The position numbers were made by a program, and so were the translations under genes. From Thalassospiraceae bacterium LMO-SO8 (lineage in GTDB: Bacteria > Pseudomonadota > Alphaproteobacteria > Rhodospirillales > Casp-alpha2), in contig CP134226.1 in NCBI GenBank assembly GCA_031655335.1, positions 744,001 to 808,000 of the forward strand: DNA of 64,000 nucleotides, in the 5' to 3' direction. The notes under the pieces were generated by a model that was not told the origin of the DNA, made no database searches, and saw only the letters and a program-made list of their open reading frames with translations. Position 1 is the first letter of the stretch. Each line of letters begins with the position of its first letter. Below are positions 43,029 through 51,585 of this stretch, in pieces.

Positions 43029-44114
43029 ATGATCGTTTCCCAAGTCACCCTGCGCCGACTGTCGCTGCCCCTCAAGGTGCCCTACAAACTTGCCTTCGGC
43101 GCCGTCACCGCCTTCGACACCATTCTGGTCACCATTCAGGGCGACGGCGGCGAACACGGCGTCGGCGAGGCGACGATTCTGACCGGCTATACGGCCGAGA
43201 CCATCGACAGCGCCTGGGCCAAGGTGAAGGAACTGGCCGTCCTGATCAAAGGCAGGGACGCGGACGCGGCCAAGGATCTGGCGCTTACCCATCTCAAGAA
43301 GGCCCCCTTCGCCGTGTCGTCCGTGGTGACCGCTGTCGAAATGGCCGAAGGCAGCCCCTTCCTCGACATTTCCAGGGACACCCCCGTGCCGCTGCTGGCG
43401 ATCCTCAGCGCGTCCGACGACGCCGGCATCGCGGCGGAACTGGACCGCCATCGCCAGGCCGGTTACGGCACGGTCAAGGTCAAGGTCGGGTTCGAATGGG
43501 AATCCGACGCCAGGCGCCTGAAATTCATCCAGGGCGAGGTCGGGCGCATGCCGGCCGGAACCTTGAAACTGCGCATCGACGGCAACCAGGGATTTTCCCG
43601 GGCCGACGCCCTGGCCTTCACCCGTATTCTCGAACCCGATCATATCGAACTGTTCGAACAGCCCTGCCACATGGACGATTGGGACGCCGCCAAGGCCGTT
43701 TCCGACATCTCATCCGTGCCCATGATGCTGGACGAAAGCATCTACGGCCCGGCCGAGATCGAGCGCGCGGCGGAAAGCGGCAGTGCCCGGTTCGTGAAAC
43801 TGAAGCTGATGAAGGCCGGGTCGCTCTCCGCCCTGGCGGAACAACTGACCCGCATCCGCGAGCTTGGCATGGAGCCCGTGCTGGGCAACGGCGTCGCCGC
43901 CGACCCGGGGTGCTGGATGGAAGCCTGCATCGCCCGCACGCATATTTCCAATGCCGGAGAGATGAACGGTTTCCTCAAACCCCACCGGACCCTGTTCGCC
44001 GATCCCATCCGGGTCGAGCGCGGTTCCATGATCCTGACGCCTGGGGCACCCGCGCTGATCGACGACGCGGCGCTGGACGCACTGGCGGCGGAAACCGTTC
44101 GGGTGGCGGCCTAG
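43029..44114 (+). CDS. Enolase-superfamily enzyme, muconate-lactonising (MLE) type
   Basis: The 361-residue protein has the cap domain start VTLRRLSLPLKVPYKLAFG and the barrel motif TVKVKVGF (KxK catalytic pair). The metal ligands lie in RIDGNQGFS, IELFEQP and MMLDES. The opposite catalytic lysine lies in FVKLKLMKAG. This matches the MLE subgroup (cycloisomerases, dipeptide epimerases, o-succinylbenzoate synthase and others); the specific reaction cannot be told by eye. It is followed two bases later by a TauE/SafE permease gene, so the product or substrate may be an acidic or sulfonated compound (inference). Confidence 0.85.
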   Translation: MIVSQVTLRRLSLPLKVPYKLAFGAVTAFDTILVTIQGDGGEHGVGEATILTGYTAETIDSAWAKVKELAVLIKGRDADAAKDLALTHLKKAPFAVSSVVTAVEMAEGSPFLDISRDTPVPLLAILSASDDAGIAAELDRHRQAGYGTVKVKVGFEWESDARRLKFIQGEVGRMPAGTLKLRIDGNQGFSRADALAFTRILEPDHIELFEQPCHMDDWDAAKAVSDISSVPMMLDESIYGPAEIERAAESGSARFVKLKLMKAGSLSALAEQLTRIRELGMEPVLGNGVAADPGCWMEACIARTHISNAGEMNGFLKPHRTLFADPIRVERGSMILTPGAPALIDDAALDALAAETVRVAA

Positions 44115-44116
44115 GC

Positions 44117-44884
44117 ATGCTGGATATTCTAGGCCAACCGCCGGCGACGCTGGCCCTGCTGGCGCTCGCGATCTTTCTCGGCGGCACCATGAAGGGCATT
44201 TCCGGGATCGGACTGCCGATCATCACCATGTCGATCATCTTCACGTTCGATTTGCTGCCGGCCAAGGACACCATCGCGTTCGTCGTCATGCCGATTCTGG
44301 TCACCAACCTGTGGCAGGCGATCCGGTCCAGCGGCTGGATAGAGACGCTGAAGGAACACTGGCTGCTGATCGCCGTATTCCTGCCCTGTCTGTTTCTGGG
44401 CTCGCGCATGCTGGCCGGCATGGACACCAAGGGCGTGTTTCTGGTGCTCGGCTGCATCGTCGCGGCCTTTGCCGCGTCGAACATGTGGAAGCCGCATCTG
44501 GACCCCCTGACGCCGCGCACGCGCCTGTGGGCCGGGCCGCTGGCCGGCGTGACCGGCGGCCTGCTCGGCGGCCTGTCCACGGTCTGGGGCCCGCCGATCA
44601 TCATGTACCTGGTCATGCTGCGGCTGCCGAAGGACGTCTGGGTGCGCTCGGTCGCCCTGGTCTACGTCACCGGCGCCGTGCCGCTGGCCGCGTTCTACTG
44701 GTCCAACGGGGTGCTGAACCCGTCGAACGTCTGGCTGTCGACGGCGGCCTGCGTTCCCGGAATGGCCGGTATTCTGGCCGGCGAACGCATCCGCCGGCAT
44801 ATCAATGAAGAGGCCTTTCGCCGGGCCATGCTGGTGCTGCTGTTCCTGATCGGCTTGAACCTGATCCGCCGCGCCGTATTCTGA
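44117..44884 (+). CDS. TauE/SafE-family permease, second copy
   Basis: The 255-residue protein has about eight membrane helices and the family repeats LGGTMKGISGIGLPIITMS and GVTGGLLGGLSTVWGPPIIMYL. Family members move sulfite, sulfonates or other anions across the inner membrane. It starts two bases after the stop codon of the enolase-superfamily gene, so the two are cotranscribed and probably act on one substrate. It differs clearly in sequence from the copy at 34.8 kb. Either copy could serve as the exporter of sulfite made by Xsc; no evidence decides. Confidence 0.86.
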   Translation: MLDILGQPPATLALLALAIFLGGTMKGISGIGLPIITMSIIFTFDLLPAKDTIAFVVMPILVTNLWQAIRSSGWIETLKEHWLLIAVFLPCLFLGSRMLAGMDTKGVFLVLGCIVAAFAASNMWKPHLDPLTPRTRLWAGPLAGVTGGLLGGLSTVWGPPIIMYLVMLRLPKDVWVRSVALVYVTGAVPLAAFYWSNGVLNPSNVWLSTAACVPGMAGILAGERIRRHINEEAFRRAMLVLLFLIGLNLIRRAVF

Positions 44885-44906
44885 CGCCCACCCCTTTTCG
44901 GAGGAC

Positions 44907-45647
44907 ATGACCATGGACTTCGCCGACCCCAACCTGTGGCTCTCGCTGTTGACGCTGACCGCCCTGGAAATCGTCCTGGGCATCGACAACCTGGTGTTCA
45001 TTTCCGTGGTCGCCGCCAAACTGCCGCCAGAGCAGCGGGAAAGGGCGCGCAAACTGGGGCTGACGGCGGCGCTGGGCATGCGCATCGTGCTGCTGGCCTC
45101 CATCGCCTGGATCATCGGCCTGACCGCGCCCGTGTTCACCATTCCGTTCATCGACCATACCGTATCCTGGCGCGACCTGATCCTGCTCACGGGCGGCATT
45201 TTCCTTTTGGCCAAGGGCACCCATGAAATCCACGGCACCATCGAAGGCGACGAGGAACATGAAACCGGCGCCAAGACGGCGACCTTCGGCGCGGTGATCG
45301 GCCAGATCGTCGTGCTCGACATCGTGTTCTCGATCGACAGCGTGGTCACCGCCGTGGGCATGGCCGAACACCTGCCCATCATGATCGCCGCCGTCGTCAT
45401 CGCCATGGTCATCATGATGTGGTCGTCGGGCCCGGTGGCGCGTTTCATCCAGGATCATCCGACGACCAAGATGCTGGCGCTGGCCTTCCTGCTGCTGGTC
45501 GGCATGGCCCTGGTCGCCGACGGCATGCATTTCCATATCCCGCGCGGATATCTGTACTTCGCCATCGCCTTTTCCATGCTGGTCGAGGTCCTGAACCTGG
45601 CGGCACAGCGGCGGCGGAAACGCCTGCGCGCGGCCAAGGCCGAGTGA
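44907..45647 (+). CDS. TerC family membrane protein
   Basis: The 246-residue protein has seven or eight membrane helices and the TerC marks LTALEIVLGIDNLVFISVVAAKLP and VIGQIVVLDIVFSIDSVVTAVGMA, with paired acidic residues in the membrane. TerC proteins have been tied to manganese export and to metal loading of secreted enzymes. The DNA just upstream contains only the end of the permease gene and GGAGGAC before the ATG, so no manganese riboswitch fits here. It is the third gene in a plus-strand row. Confidence 0.92.
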   Translation: MTMDFADPNLWLSLLTLTALEIVLGIDNLVFISVVAAKLPPEQRERARKLGLTAALGMRIVLLASIAWIIGLTAPVFTIPFIDHTVSWRDLILLTGGIFLLAKGTHEIHGTIEGDEEHETGAKTATFGAVIGQIVVLDIVFSIDSVVTAVGMAEHLPIMIAAVVIAMVIMMWSSGPVARFIQDHPTTKMLALAFLLLVGMALVADGMHFHIPRGYLYFAIAFSMLVEVLNLAAQRRRKRLRAAKAE

Positions 45648-45669
45648 CGGCGGAAAGCGGGAGCCGGCG

Positions 45670-46599
45670 ATGCTGAACATCCTATGGTCGATCCTGCCGA
45701 TCTTCGTGCTGATCGTTCTGGGCAACCTGTTGCGCCGGGGCGGCATTCCGTCGGTCACCTTCTGGAACCTGAACGACAAGCTGGTCTATTGGGTGCTGTT
45801 CCCGAGCCTGTTGTTCTACAAAACCTCGACCACCGATCTGGCCGGCGGTGTCATCGGCCCGCTCGCGGCGATCATCCTGTCCGGGCTTGTGGCGGCGGTG
45901 GCCGTGTCGCTGATCCTGGGCCTGGCGCTCGGCTTCAACCGCCCCCAGGCCACCAGCATCCTGCAAGGATCGGCCCGCCACAACACGTTCATCGCGCTCG
46001 CCATCGCCGAACGCCTGTTCGGCACGGAAGGCCTGGCCGTGGCCGCGCTGTGCACATCGGTATTGGTCCCACCCACCAATGTGCTGGTCATCAGCCTGAT
46101 GAACATCCTGCTGCGCCAGGGCAGCGGCAGCGGCCTGTGGGCGCCCGTGGCCAGGGACCTGGCACGCAATCCCCTGATCCTGTCCGTGGGCCTGGGCATC
46201 GGCGTCAACTATCTGGGGGCCGGCGAAATCCCGGTGGTCCACGAAGTGACGGGAATGCTCGGCCGCGCGGCCCTGCCCATCGTGCTTCTGGCCGTCGGCG
46301 CCAACATCCGCCTGCACGAAATGAAGGCCTCGGCGTCGCCCATCGCCGTCGCCACGCTGGTCAAGTTCCTGGTCTTTCCGGCCGCCGCCTGGGCCATGTG
46401 CTGGCACCTGGGCGTCACGGGCGTGCCGGCCTATGTCATCACCATTTTCGCGGTCATGCCGATGCCGCCGTCGTCCTTCACCATCGCCCGCGAGATGGGC
46501 GGCGACGCGCCGCTGGCCGCCAGCATGGTGACGGTGCAGACATTGCTGAGCCTGATCACCGTGCCCGTGAGTCTTGTGATCGCCCAAAACCTATTCTAA
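45670..46599 (+). CDS. AEC (auxin efflux carrier) family transporter
   Basis: The 309-residue protein has about ten membrane helices and the family pattern: ILPIFVLIVLGNLLRRGG at the start, GSARHNTFIALAIAERLFG in the middle, and GRAALPIVLLAVGANIRL. The end has MPPSSFTIAREMGGD. Bacterial members move malate, malonate or other organic acids, or are of unknown substrate. It lies 22 bases after terC on the same strand and 53 bases before the NSS symporter gene. GGGAGC lies upstream of the ATG. Confidence 0.9.
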   Translation: MLNILWSILPIFVLIVLGNLLRRGGIPSVTFWNLNDKLVYWVLFPSLLFYKTSTTDLAGGVIGPLAAIILSGLVAAVAVSLILGLALGFNRPQATSILQGSARHNTFIALAIAERLFGTEGLAVAALCTSVLVPPTNVLVISLMNILLRQGSGSGLWAPVARDLARNPLILSVGLGIGVNYLGAGEIPVVHEVTGMLGRAALPIVLLAVGANIRLHEMKASASPIAVATLVKFLVFPAAAWAMCWHLGVTGVPAYVITIFAVMPMPPSSFTIAREMGGDAPLAASMVTVQTLLSLITVPVSLVIAQNLF

Positions 46600-46652
46600 T
46601 CGTTGGGCGTCGGGCCGCCGCCCGGCAGCGGGGAGATGACAAGGAGACCCCC

Positions 46653-47981
46653 ATGGCAAAGCGCGATCATTTCGCCACACGGCTGGGCTTTGTCCTTGCC
46701 GCCGCCGGGTCGGCCGTGGGGCTTGGCAATATCTGGAAATTCCCCTTCATGACCGGACAGAACGGCGGCGGCGCGTTCCTGGTGCTCTACGCCGCCTTCG
46801 TGCTGACCATCGGGCTCAGCGTCATGCTGGCCGAATTCGCCATCGGCCGCGCCGGACAGCGCAACCCCGTGGGCTCGTTCCGCGCCTTGAAGGGCGGGGC
46901 CTGGCCCGCCGTGGGCGGACTCGGCGTCGTCGCCGGATTCGTCATCCTGTCGTTCTATTCCGTGGTCGGCGGCTGGACCCTGGCCTATGCCGTCAAGTCC
47001 GTGTCGGGCACCCTTGCCTCCAACGACCCCAAGGTCCTGGGCGCCGCCTTCGGCGCCTTCATCGCCGATCCCCTGGACGTGATCGGATTTCACACCGCCT
47101 TCATGGTGCTGACCCTGGTGATCGTCGCCGGCGGCGTGCGCCACGGGATCGAGCGGGCGGCGCGCATCCTGATGCCGATCCTGGCGCTGCTGGTCATCGT
47201 CCTGGCCGTCCGCGCCGTGACCCTCGACGGCGCGGCCAGGGGCATCGCGTTTTTCCTGACTCCCGATTTCTCCAAGGTGACCTGGGATACGGTGAACGCC
47301 GCCCTGGGTCAGGCGTTCTTTTCCCTGTCGCTGGGCATGGGGACCATGATCACCTACGCCAGCTACCTGGACCGGCAGGTCAACCTGCCCAAGACCGCCG
47401 CCCAGGTGACGCTCCTGGATACGGGCTTCGCCGTGATCGCCGGGCTCATGGTCCTGCCCGCCGTGTTCGCCTTCGGCTTCGATCCGGCGGCGGGACCCGG
47501 GCTGACCTTCATCACTCTGCCCGCCGTGTTCGCCCAGATGCCGGCGGGGGCGCTGTTCGCCTTCCTGTTCTTCGTCCTTCTGGCCATCGCGGCGCTGACG
47601 TCCGCCGTCTCGATCATCGAGCCCGTGGTGTCCTACCTGATTGACGAACGGAGAATTTCCCGGCGCGCCGCGACCTGGGGGGCCGGGGCCGTGACCTGGG
47701 CCTTGGGCGTGCCCTCGGCCCTGTCGCTGGGCCCGTGGAAGGACGTGACGGTCGGCGGCAAGGGAATCCTCGACGCCGTCGATTACCTGGCGTCGAACAT
47801 CATGCTGCCGCTGGGCGGTATCCTGATTACCCTGTTCATCGGCTGGTCCGTCGCCGCCCGCGCCGTCGACGAGGCGCAGTCCGGCGGCGACCACCCCTTC
47901 GCCCTGGCCAAGGTCTGGATCTTCATTTGCCGCTTCGTCGCCCCGGCGGCGGTCGCCTGGGTGATGATCAGCGGCCTTTGA
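46653..47981 (+). CDS. Neurotransmitter:sodium symporter (NSS) family protein
   Basis: The 442-residue protein starts FATRLGFVLAAAGSAVGLGNIWKFPF, the signature of the NSS family including the sodium-site GSAVGLGNIW segment. It has about eleven helices, typical of bacterial members. Members import amino acids with sodium. TauT-type taurine carriers of animals belong to this family, but bacterial members mostly take tryptophan, leucine or tyrosine, so taurine import here would be speculation. AAGGAGACCCCC lies before the ATG. It ends a four-gene plus-strand row. Confidence 0.93.
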   Translation: MAKRDHFATRLGFVLAAAGSAVGLGNIWKFPFMTGQNGGGAFLVLYAAFVLTIGLSVMLAEFAIGRAGQRNPVGSFRALKGGAWPAVGGLGVVAGFVILSFYSVVGGWTLAYAVKSVSGTLASNDPKVLGAAFGAFIADPLDVIGFHTAFMVLTLVIVAGGVRHGIERAARILMPILALLVIVLAVRAVTLDGAARGIAFFLTPDFSKVTWDTVNAALGQAFFSLSLGMGTMITYASYLDRQVNLPKTAAQVTLLDTGFAVIAGLMVLPAVFAFGFDPAAGPGLTFITLPAVFAQMPAGALFAFLFFVLLAIAALTSAVSIIEPVVSYLIDERRISRRAATWGAGAVTWALGVPSALSLGPWKDVTVGGKGILDAVDYLASNIMLPLGGILITLFIGWSVAARAVDEAQSGGDHPFALAKVWIFICRFVAPAAVAWVMISGL

Positions 47982-48009
47982 TCCTGTCCCGACAAAAAAT
48001 CGCGGACAT

Positions 48010-48023
48010 TTGATTTTGATCAA
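48010..48023. promoter_or_regulatory. Perfect FNR/FixK box upstream of the cytochrome c peroxidase gene
   Basis: TTGATTTTGATCAA matches the FNR/FixK consensus TTGAT-N4-ATCAA exactly. Its centre is about 60 bases before the likely start codon of the peroxidase gene (48077). This predicts activation under low oxygen. Confidence 0.85.
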
Positions 48024-48037
48024 CACGGCCCTGTTAA

Positions 48038-49252
48038 ATGATGATAACAAGTCGCATTCGCAATACGGATCATCGAATGCAACACCATACGCCCTTCTCT
48101 CGCCGCCTTTTTCTCGCGACACTTGTCTTGAGCCTGTCATTTGCGGCGTCCCCCGCCCGAGCAGCCGATTACGCCACCCCGGCAGAGCTGGGCAAGGCCC
48201 TGTTCTTCGACCTCAACCTGTCGAAAAACCGCACCCAGGCCTGCGCCACATGCCACGACCCGGCCAATGCCTTTACCGACCCGAGGGAAACCGCCGTGGG
48301 GCGCGCCGTGTCCCTGGGCGACGATGGCACGTCGCTGGGCGACCGCAACGCGCCGACGGCCGCCTATGCCAAGTTCGCCCCCAAATTCCAGCGCCTGAAG
48401 GACGGGCGTTATGTCGGCGGTCAGTTCCTGGACGGTCGGGAGCCGGACCTGGCCGGTCAGGCCGGGGGCCCGCCGCTCAACCCCCTCGAAATGGGCATGC
48501 CGGACAAGGCCAGCGTCGTGAAACGGCTGTGGGAAAACCCGGCCTATGTGACGGCCTTCGCCAAACTGTTCGGCCCCAAGGTCAAGGACGACACGGAGGC
48601 CGCCTACGGCGCCATGACCCAGGCCATCGCCGCGTTTGAGAACACCAAGGAATTCGCCCCCTTCGATTCCAAGTACGACCGCTTTTTGAAGGGCGAGGCC
48701 AAGCTGACGGATCAGGAGGAACTGGGGCGGCTCTTGTTCTTTTCCCAGCAGTTCAGCAACTGCAACCAGTGCCACCAATTGCACGCGGTGCAACCGGCAA
48801 AGGGCGAGACCTTCACCAACTATCAGTTCCACAATATCGGAATTCCCGTGAACACCGCCGTGCGCCGGGCCAACGGATCGAAGCCCGGCCACGTGGATCA
48901 CGGATTACTGGAAAACCCGGCGGTGACGGACAGGGCCCAGGACGGCAAGTTCAAGGTACCGAGCCTGCGCAACGTGGCGGTGACCGGCCCCTACATGCAC
49001 AACGGCGTGTTCAAGGATCTGCGCACCACGGTGCTGTTCTACAACAAGTACAACACCAAGGATCCGGACCGTCTGATCAACCCGGAAACGGGCAAGCCGT
49101 TCCAAGCCCCCGAGGTGCCGGCGACCCTGTCCGTGAAGGAGCTGACCCACGGCCCGGCGCTCGACGACAAGCGCATCGACGCCCTGGTCGCGTTTCTCAA
49201 GACCCTGACCGACCGGCGCTACGAGCCCCTGTTGGCCGAGAAAAAGCCTTAG
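48038..49252 (+). CDS. Exported di-haem cytochrome c peroxidase (CcpA/MauG family)
   Basis: The protein of up to 404 residues has a signal peptide (RRLFLATLVLSLSFAASPARA) and two haem c sites, CATCH near residue 70 and CNQCH near residue 245. The start is ATG 48038 or, more likely, ATG 48077. The family blocks LGKALFFDLNLSKN, GQFLDGREPDLAGQ and VPSLRNVAVTGPYMHNG are present. It reduces hydrogen peroxide in the periplasm with electrons from cytochrome c. An exact FNR/FixK box lies upstream, in line with low-oxygen induction of such peroxidases in other bacteria. It converges with the bacterioferritin genes, overlapping by four bases. Confidence 0.93.
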   Translation: MMITSRIRNTDHRMQHHTPFSRRLFLATLVLSLSFAASPARAADYATPAELGKALFFDLNLSKNRTQACATCHDPANAFTDPRETAVGRAVSLGDDGTSLGDRNAPTAAYAKFAPKFQRLKDGRYVGGQFLDGREPDLAGQAGGPPLNPLEMGMPDKASVVKRLWENPAYVTAFAKLFGPKVKDDTEAAYGAMTQAIAAFENTKEFAPFDSKYDRFLKGEAKLTDQEELGRLLFFSQQFSNCNQCHQLHAVQPAKGETFTNYQFHNIGIPVNTAVRRANGSKPGHVDHGLLENPAVTDRAQDGKFKVPSLRNVAVTGPYMHNGVFKDLRTTVLFYNKYNTKDPDRLINPETGKPFQAPEVPATLSVKELTHGPALDDKRIDALVAFLKTLTDRRYEPLLAEKKP

Positions 49253-49719
49253 GACGTCTTGGACTGAATGTAGTTGGGCAGGCCCATCTTCTCGATCAGG
49301 CCGAGCTGTTTTTCGCACCAGTAGAGGTGGTCTTCCTCGGTATCTTCGAGCAGGCCCGTCAGCATCTGGCGGCTGACGTAATCGCCTTCCTTTTCACACA
49401 GGGCGATGACCTTGACCAGTTCCTTCTGCACGAAGACCTCGTAGGCCAGGTCGTTCTTGATCATCGACGGCACGTCCTTGCCGATCTTCAGCTTGGCGCG
49501 GGCCGCCACGTCGGGCGTGCCTTCCAGGAACAGGACGCGCTCGATGATCTTGGCGGCGTGATCCAGCTCTTCTTCCTGTTCGTGCTTCATGCGCTCGTAC
49601 AGTTCTTCCAGGCCCCAGTCCTGATACATGCGCGAATGGATGAAGTACTGGTCGGCGGCGGACATCTCGTGGGTCAGCAGGCCGTTAAGGGCGGTGATGA
49701 CCGTTTTCTTGCCTTTCAT
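49249..49719 (-). CDS. bfr: Bacterioferritin subunit with intact ferroxidase site, no haem Met
   Basis: The 156-residue protein has the 24-mer ferritin fold of Bfr. The di-iron ligands are all present: E18, E51, H54, E94, E128 and H131. The haem-ligand methionine at position 52 is replaced by leucine (EELDHAAK). So it should oxidise and store iron but not bind interface haem by itself. Its partner gene 13 bases upstream has the opposite set of residues. Together they resemble the two-subunit Bfr systems of Magnetospirillum and Neisseria. It acts in the cytosol. Confidence 0.94.
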   Translation of the reverse strand: MKGKKTVITALNGLLTHEMSAADQYFIHSRMYQDWGLEELYERMKHEQEEELDHAAKIIERVLFLEGTPDVAARAKLKIGKDVPSMIKNDLAYEVFVQKELVKVIALCEKEGDYVSRQMLTGLLEDTEEDHLYWCEKQLGLIEKMGLPNYIQSKTS

Positions 49720-49732
49720 GACGCGGTACTCC

Positions 49733-50197
49733 TTATGTTTGCGACTGGATGTAGTTGGGAAGCCCCATGTCCTTGATCAGGCTCACCTGGGTTTCCAGCC
49801 AGTCCAGGTACTCTTCCTCGTCCTCGAGAATGTCGTCGAGAAGTTCGCGCGAGATGTAGTCGCCCTTCTTCTCGCACAGCGCGATGGCCTCGCGCAGGGC
49901 GGCGATCGACTGTTCCTCGAGCGCCAGATCGCATTTGATGATTTCCTCGGTGTTCTCGCCGATGCGCAGCTTGCCCAGGTCCTGCAGGTTGGGCAGGCCG
50001 TCGAGGAACAGCACGCGGGCGATCAGCTTGTCCGCCTGCTTCATGTCCTTGATGGATTTTTTGTATTCGTGCTCGCCGATGTCGTCCATGCCCCAATCGT
50101 TGAAGATACGGGAATGGAGAAAATATTGGTTGATGGCGGTCAGTTCGTTCTTGAGGATCAGATTGAGGCGCTTCAGCACCTCCGCGTCGCCCTTCAT
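49733..50197 (-). CDS. bfr: Bacterioferritin subunit with haem Met, degraded ferroxidase site
   Basis: The 154-residue Bfr keeps the haem ligand M52 (KDMKQADK), E18, E94 and E127. The ferroxidase residues 51, 54 and 130 are changed to Asp, Gln and Tyr. It should supply haem and structural positions in a mixed shell while its partner supplies ferroxidase centres. It is transcribed first, 13 bases before the partner gene, with AAAGGAGACGGCAG before the ATG. No Bfd-ferredoxin gene is nearby. Confidence 0.94.
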   Translation of the reverse strand: MKGDAEVLKRLNLILKNELTAINQYFLHSRIFNDWGMDDIGEHEYKKSIKDMKQADKLIARVLFLDGLPNLQDLGKLRIGENTEEIIKCDLALEEQSIAALREAIALCEKKGDYISRELLDDILEDEEEYLDWLETQVSLIKDMGLPNYIQSQT

Positions 50198-50290
50198 CTG
50201 CCGTCTCCTTTTATGTGAACCGGTGCCGTCCCTATGCTGAGTCTAAATTTACACAGTTCCAAAATGATCTCAAGTGCATTGATTATACTA

Positions 50291-50296
50291 TATAAT
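50291..50296 (+). promoter_or_regulatory. TATAAT-type -10 element before the TPR protein gene
   Basis: An exact TATAAT lies in a local AT-rich island (50240-50305), about 50 bases before the ATG at 50345. No good -35 hexamer is at the usual distance. It supports the shorter start of the downstream gene. Confidence 0.45.
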
Positions 50297-50344
50297 TTTG
50301 AAAGTCATTCGCAACCGAAAGTATGGGGAAAGCGTCTTGCTGCC

Positions 50345-51502
50345 ATGTTGTTCTGTGCCGTCCTGGCCTTGGCGCCGACCTCCGCCGGGGCCCAGGGCGG
50401 GTCGTGCCGCGCGTGTGACGCGAATCCCGACCGCTGCATCGACGCCTGCACGGTGCTGATCGACGGCGGCCTGCGGGACGCCCACACCCTGTCCAAGGCA
50501 TTCAAGAACCGGGGTGACGCCCATGCCCGCAAGGGGGCCCTCGCTGCCGCCGCCGCCGACTACGGCCGGGCCATCGCGCTCACCCCCGGCGACGCCGCCG
50601 CCGTCAACAACCGGGGAATCATCCTGAACCGTCAGGGCCGCTTCGATGCGGCGATCGGCGATTTCAGCCGCGCCATCGCCCTTGAGCCCGGGCGCGCGGC
50701 CTTTCGCATCAACCGCGCCCACGCCCATTACGGCAAAAAGGACTACGCCGCCGCCCTGGCGGACCTGGACCGCGCCATCGCACTCTCCCCCGACGAACCC
50801 CGCGCCCTGAACAACCGGGCCGGCGCCTTGATGATGTTGGGCCGGCATGACGTCGCGATCCGGGACCTGGGGCGCGCCGTCGCGCTCGACCCGAAATACG
50901 CCGCCGCCTACAACAACCGGGGCATCGCCCATGCCGGCAAGGGCGACTTCGCCGCCGCCATCCGCGATTACGACCGCGCCCTGGCGCTGCGCCCAGACTA
51001 TGCCAAGGCGCGCGAAAACCGCACGAAGGCGGAACGCCGGCAGCGCCAGACACCGGCCGCGACCCTCGACCTGCCGCCGCCGGAGCCGGCGGAGGAACCC
51101 GCGCCGATGTCCCTGGCGGCCGCCCCGGAGCCGCCCGCGGCACCGGAACCCGCGCCCGATCTGGTGTCTCCGTCCGCGCCGCCCGCCGCCGCCGATACGG
51201 CCGGGCCCGCCCTCGTGCCGGTCACCACGCAAACGCCTGCTCCGCCCGCGCCCCAGGCCATCCCCCGCACCCCGGTCGAGACCGCCCCCGCGCCGTCGGT
51301 CATTCCGGCCGGACCGTCGCTGCTCGAACGGTTCCTGGTGCTGGAGAGAACCCTGCGCGCCGCCGACCCGGCGACCATCGTCCGCTATCAGGTCCGCCTG
51401 CGCGAAACCGGCCACTTCGCCGGGGCCGCCGACGGCAGGCTCAGCCGGGCGCTTCTGGAGAGCGCCGCGGCCTGCATGCAGGCCGGCTGCACACTCCCGT
51501 AG
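50345..51502 (+). CDS. Exported TPR protein with C-terminal peptidoglycan-binding-like domain
   Basis: The 385-residue protein has a signal peptide (MLFCAVLALAPTSAGA), a short cysteine-rich segment (CRACDANPDRCIDAC) and about five tetratricopeptide repeats with the pattern NNRGIAHAGKGDFAAAIRDY. A long Pro/Ala-rich linker follows. The end is a helical domain with VRYQVRLRETGHFAGAADGRLS, which resembles peptidoglycan-binding or SEL-type helices. The frame is open 37 codons further upstream, but that part overlaps a -10 element and contains no signal peptide start, so 50345 is preferred. It probably organises envelope proteins; no specific partner is visible. Confidence 0.82.
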   Translation: MLFCAVLALAPTSAGAQGGSCRACDANPDRCIDACTVLIDGGLRDAHTLSKAFKNRGDAHARKGALAAAAADYGRAIALTPGDAAAVNNRGIILNRQGRFDAAIGDFSRAIALEPGRAAFRINRAHAHYGKKDYAAALADLDRAIALSPDEPRALNNRAGALMMLGRHDVAIRDLGRAVALDPKYAAAYNNRGIAHAGKGDFAAAIRDYDRALALRPDYAKARENRTKAERRQRQTPAATLDLPPPEPAEEPAPMSLAAAPEPPAAPEPAPDLVSPSAPPAAADTAGPALVPVTTQTPAPPAPQAIPRTPVETAPAPSVIPAGPSLLERFLVLERTLRAADPATIVRYQVRLRETGHFAGAADGRLSRALLESAAACMQAGCTLP

Positions 51503-51585
51503 ACAACCCGCCGTCGCCGACGTCGGCGCCGCGCTATCCGGGCAAGAAATACCCGGGCGTGATCGCCAAGGCGCGGGGTCAGGAC

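Noticed and set aside
44885-44906. A manganese riboswitch before the TerC gene
   Set aside because: Only 22 bases separate it from the permease gene, too short for a yybP-ykoY element.
46653-47981. NSS symporter as the taurine importer
   Set aside because: Animal taurine carriers are in this family, but bacterial members take other amino acids, and the gene is 19 kb from the taurine locus with no TauR-like motif seen upstream.
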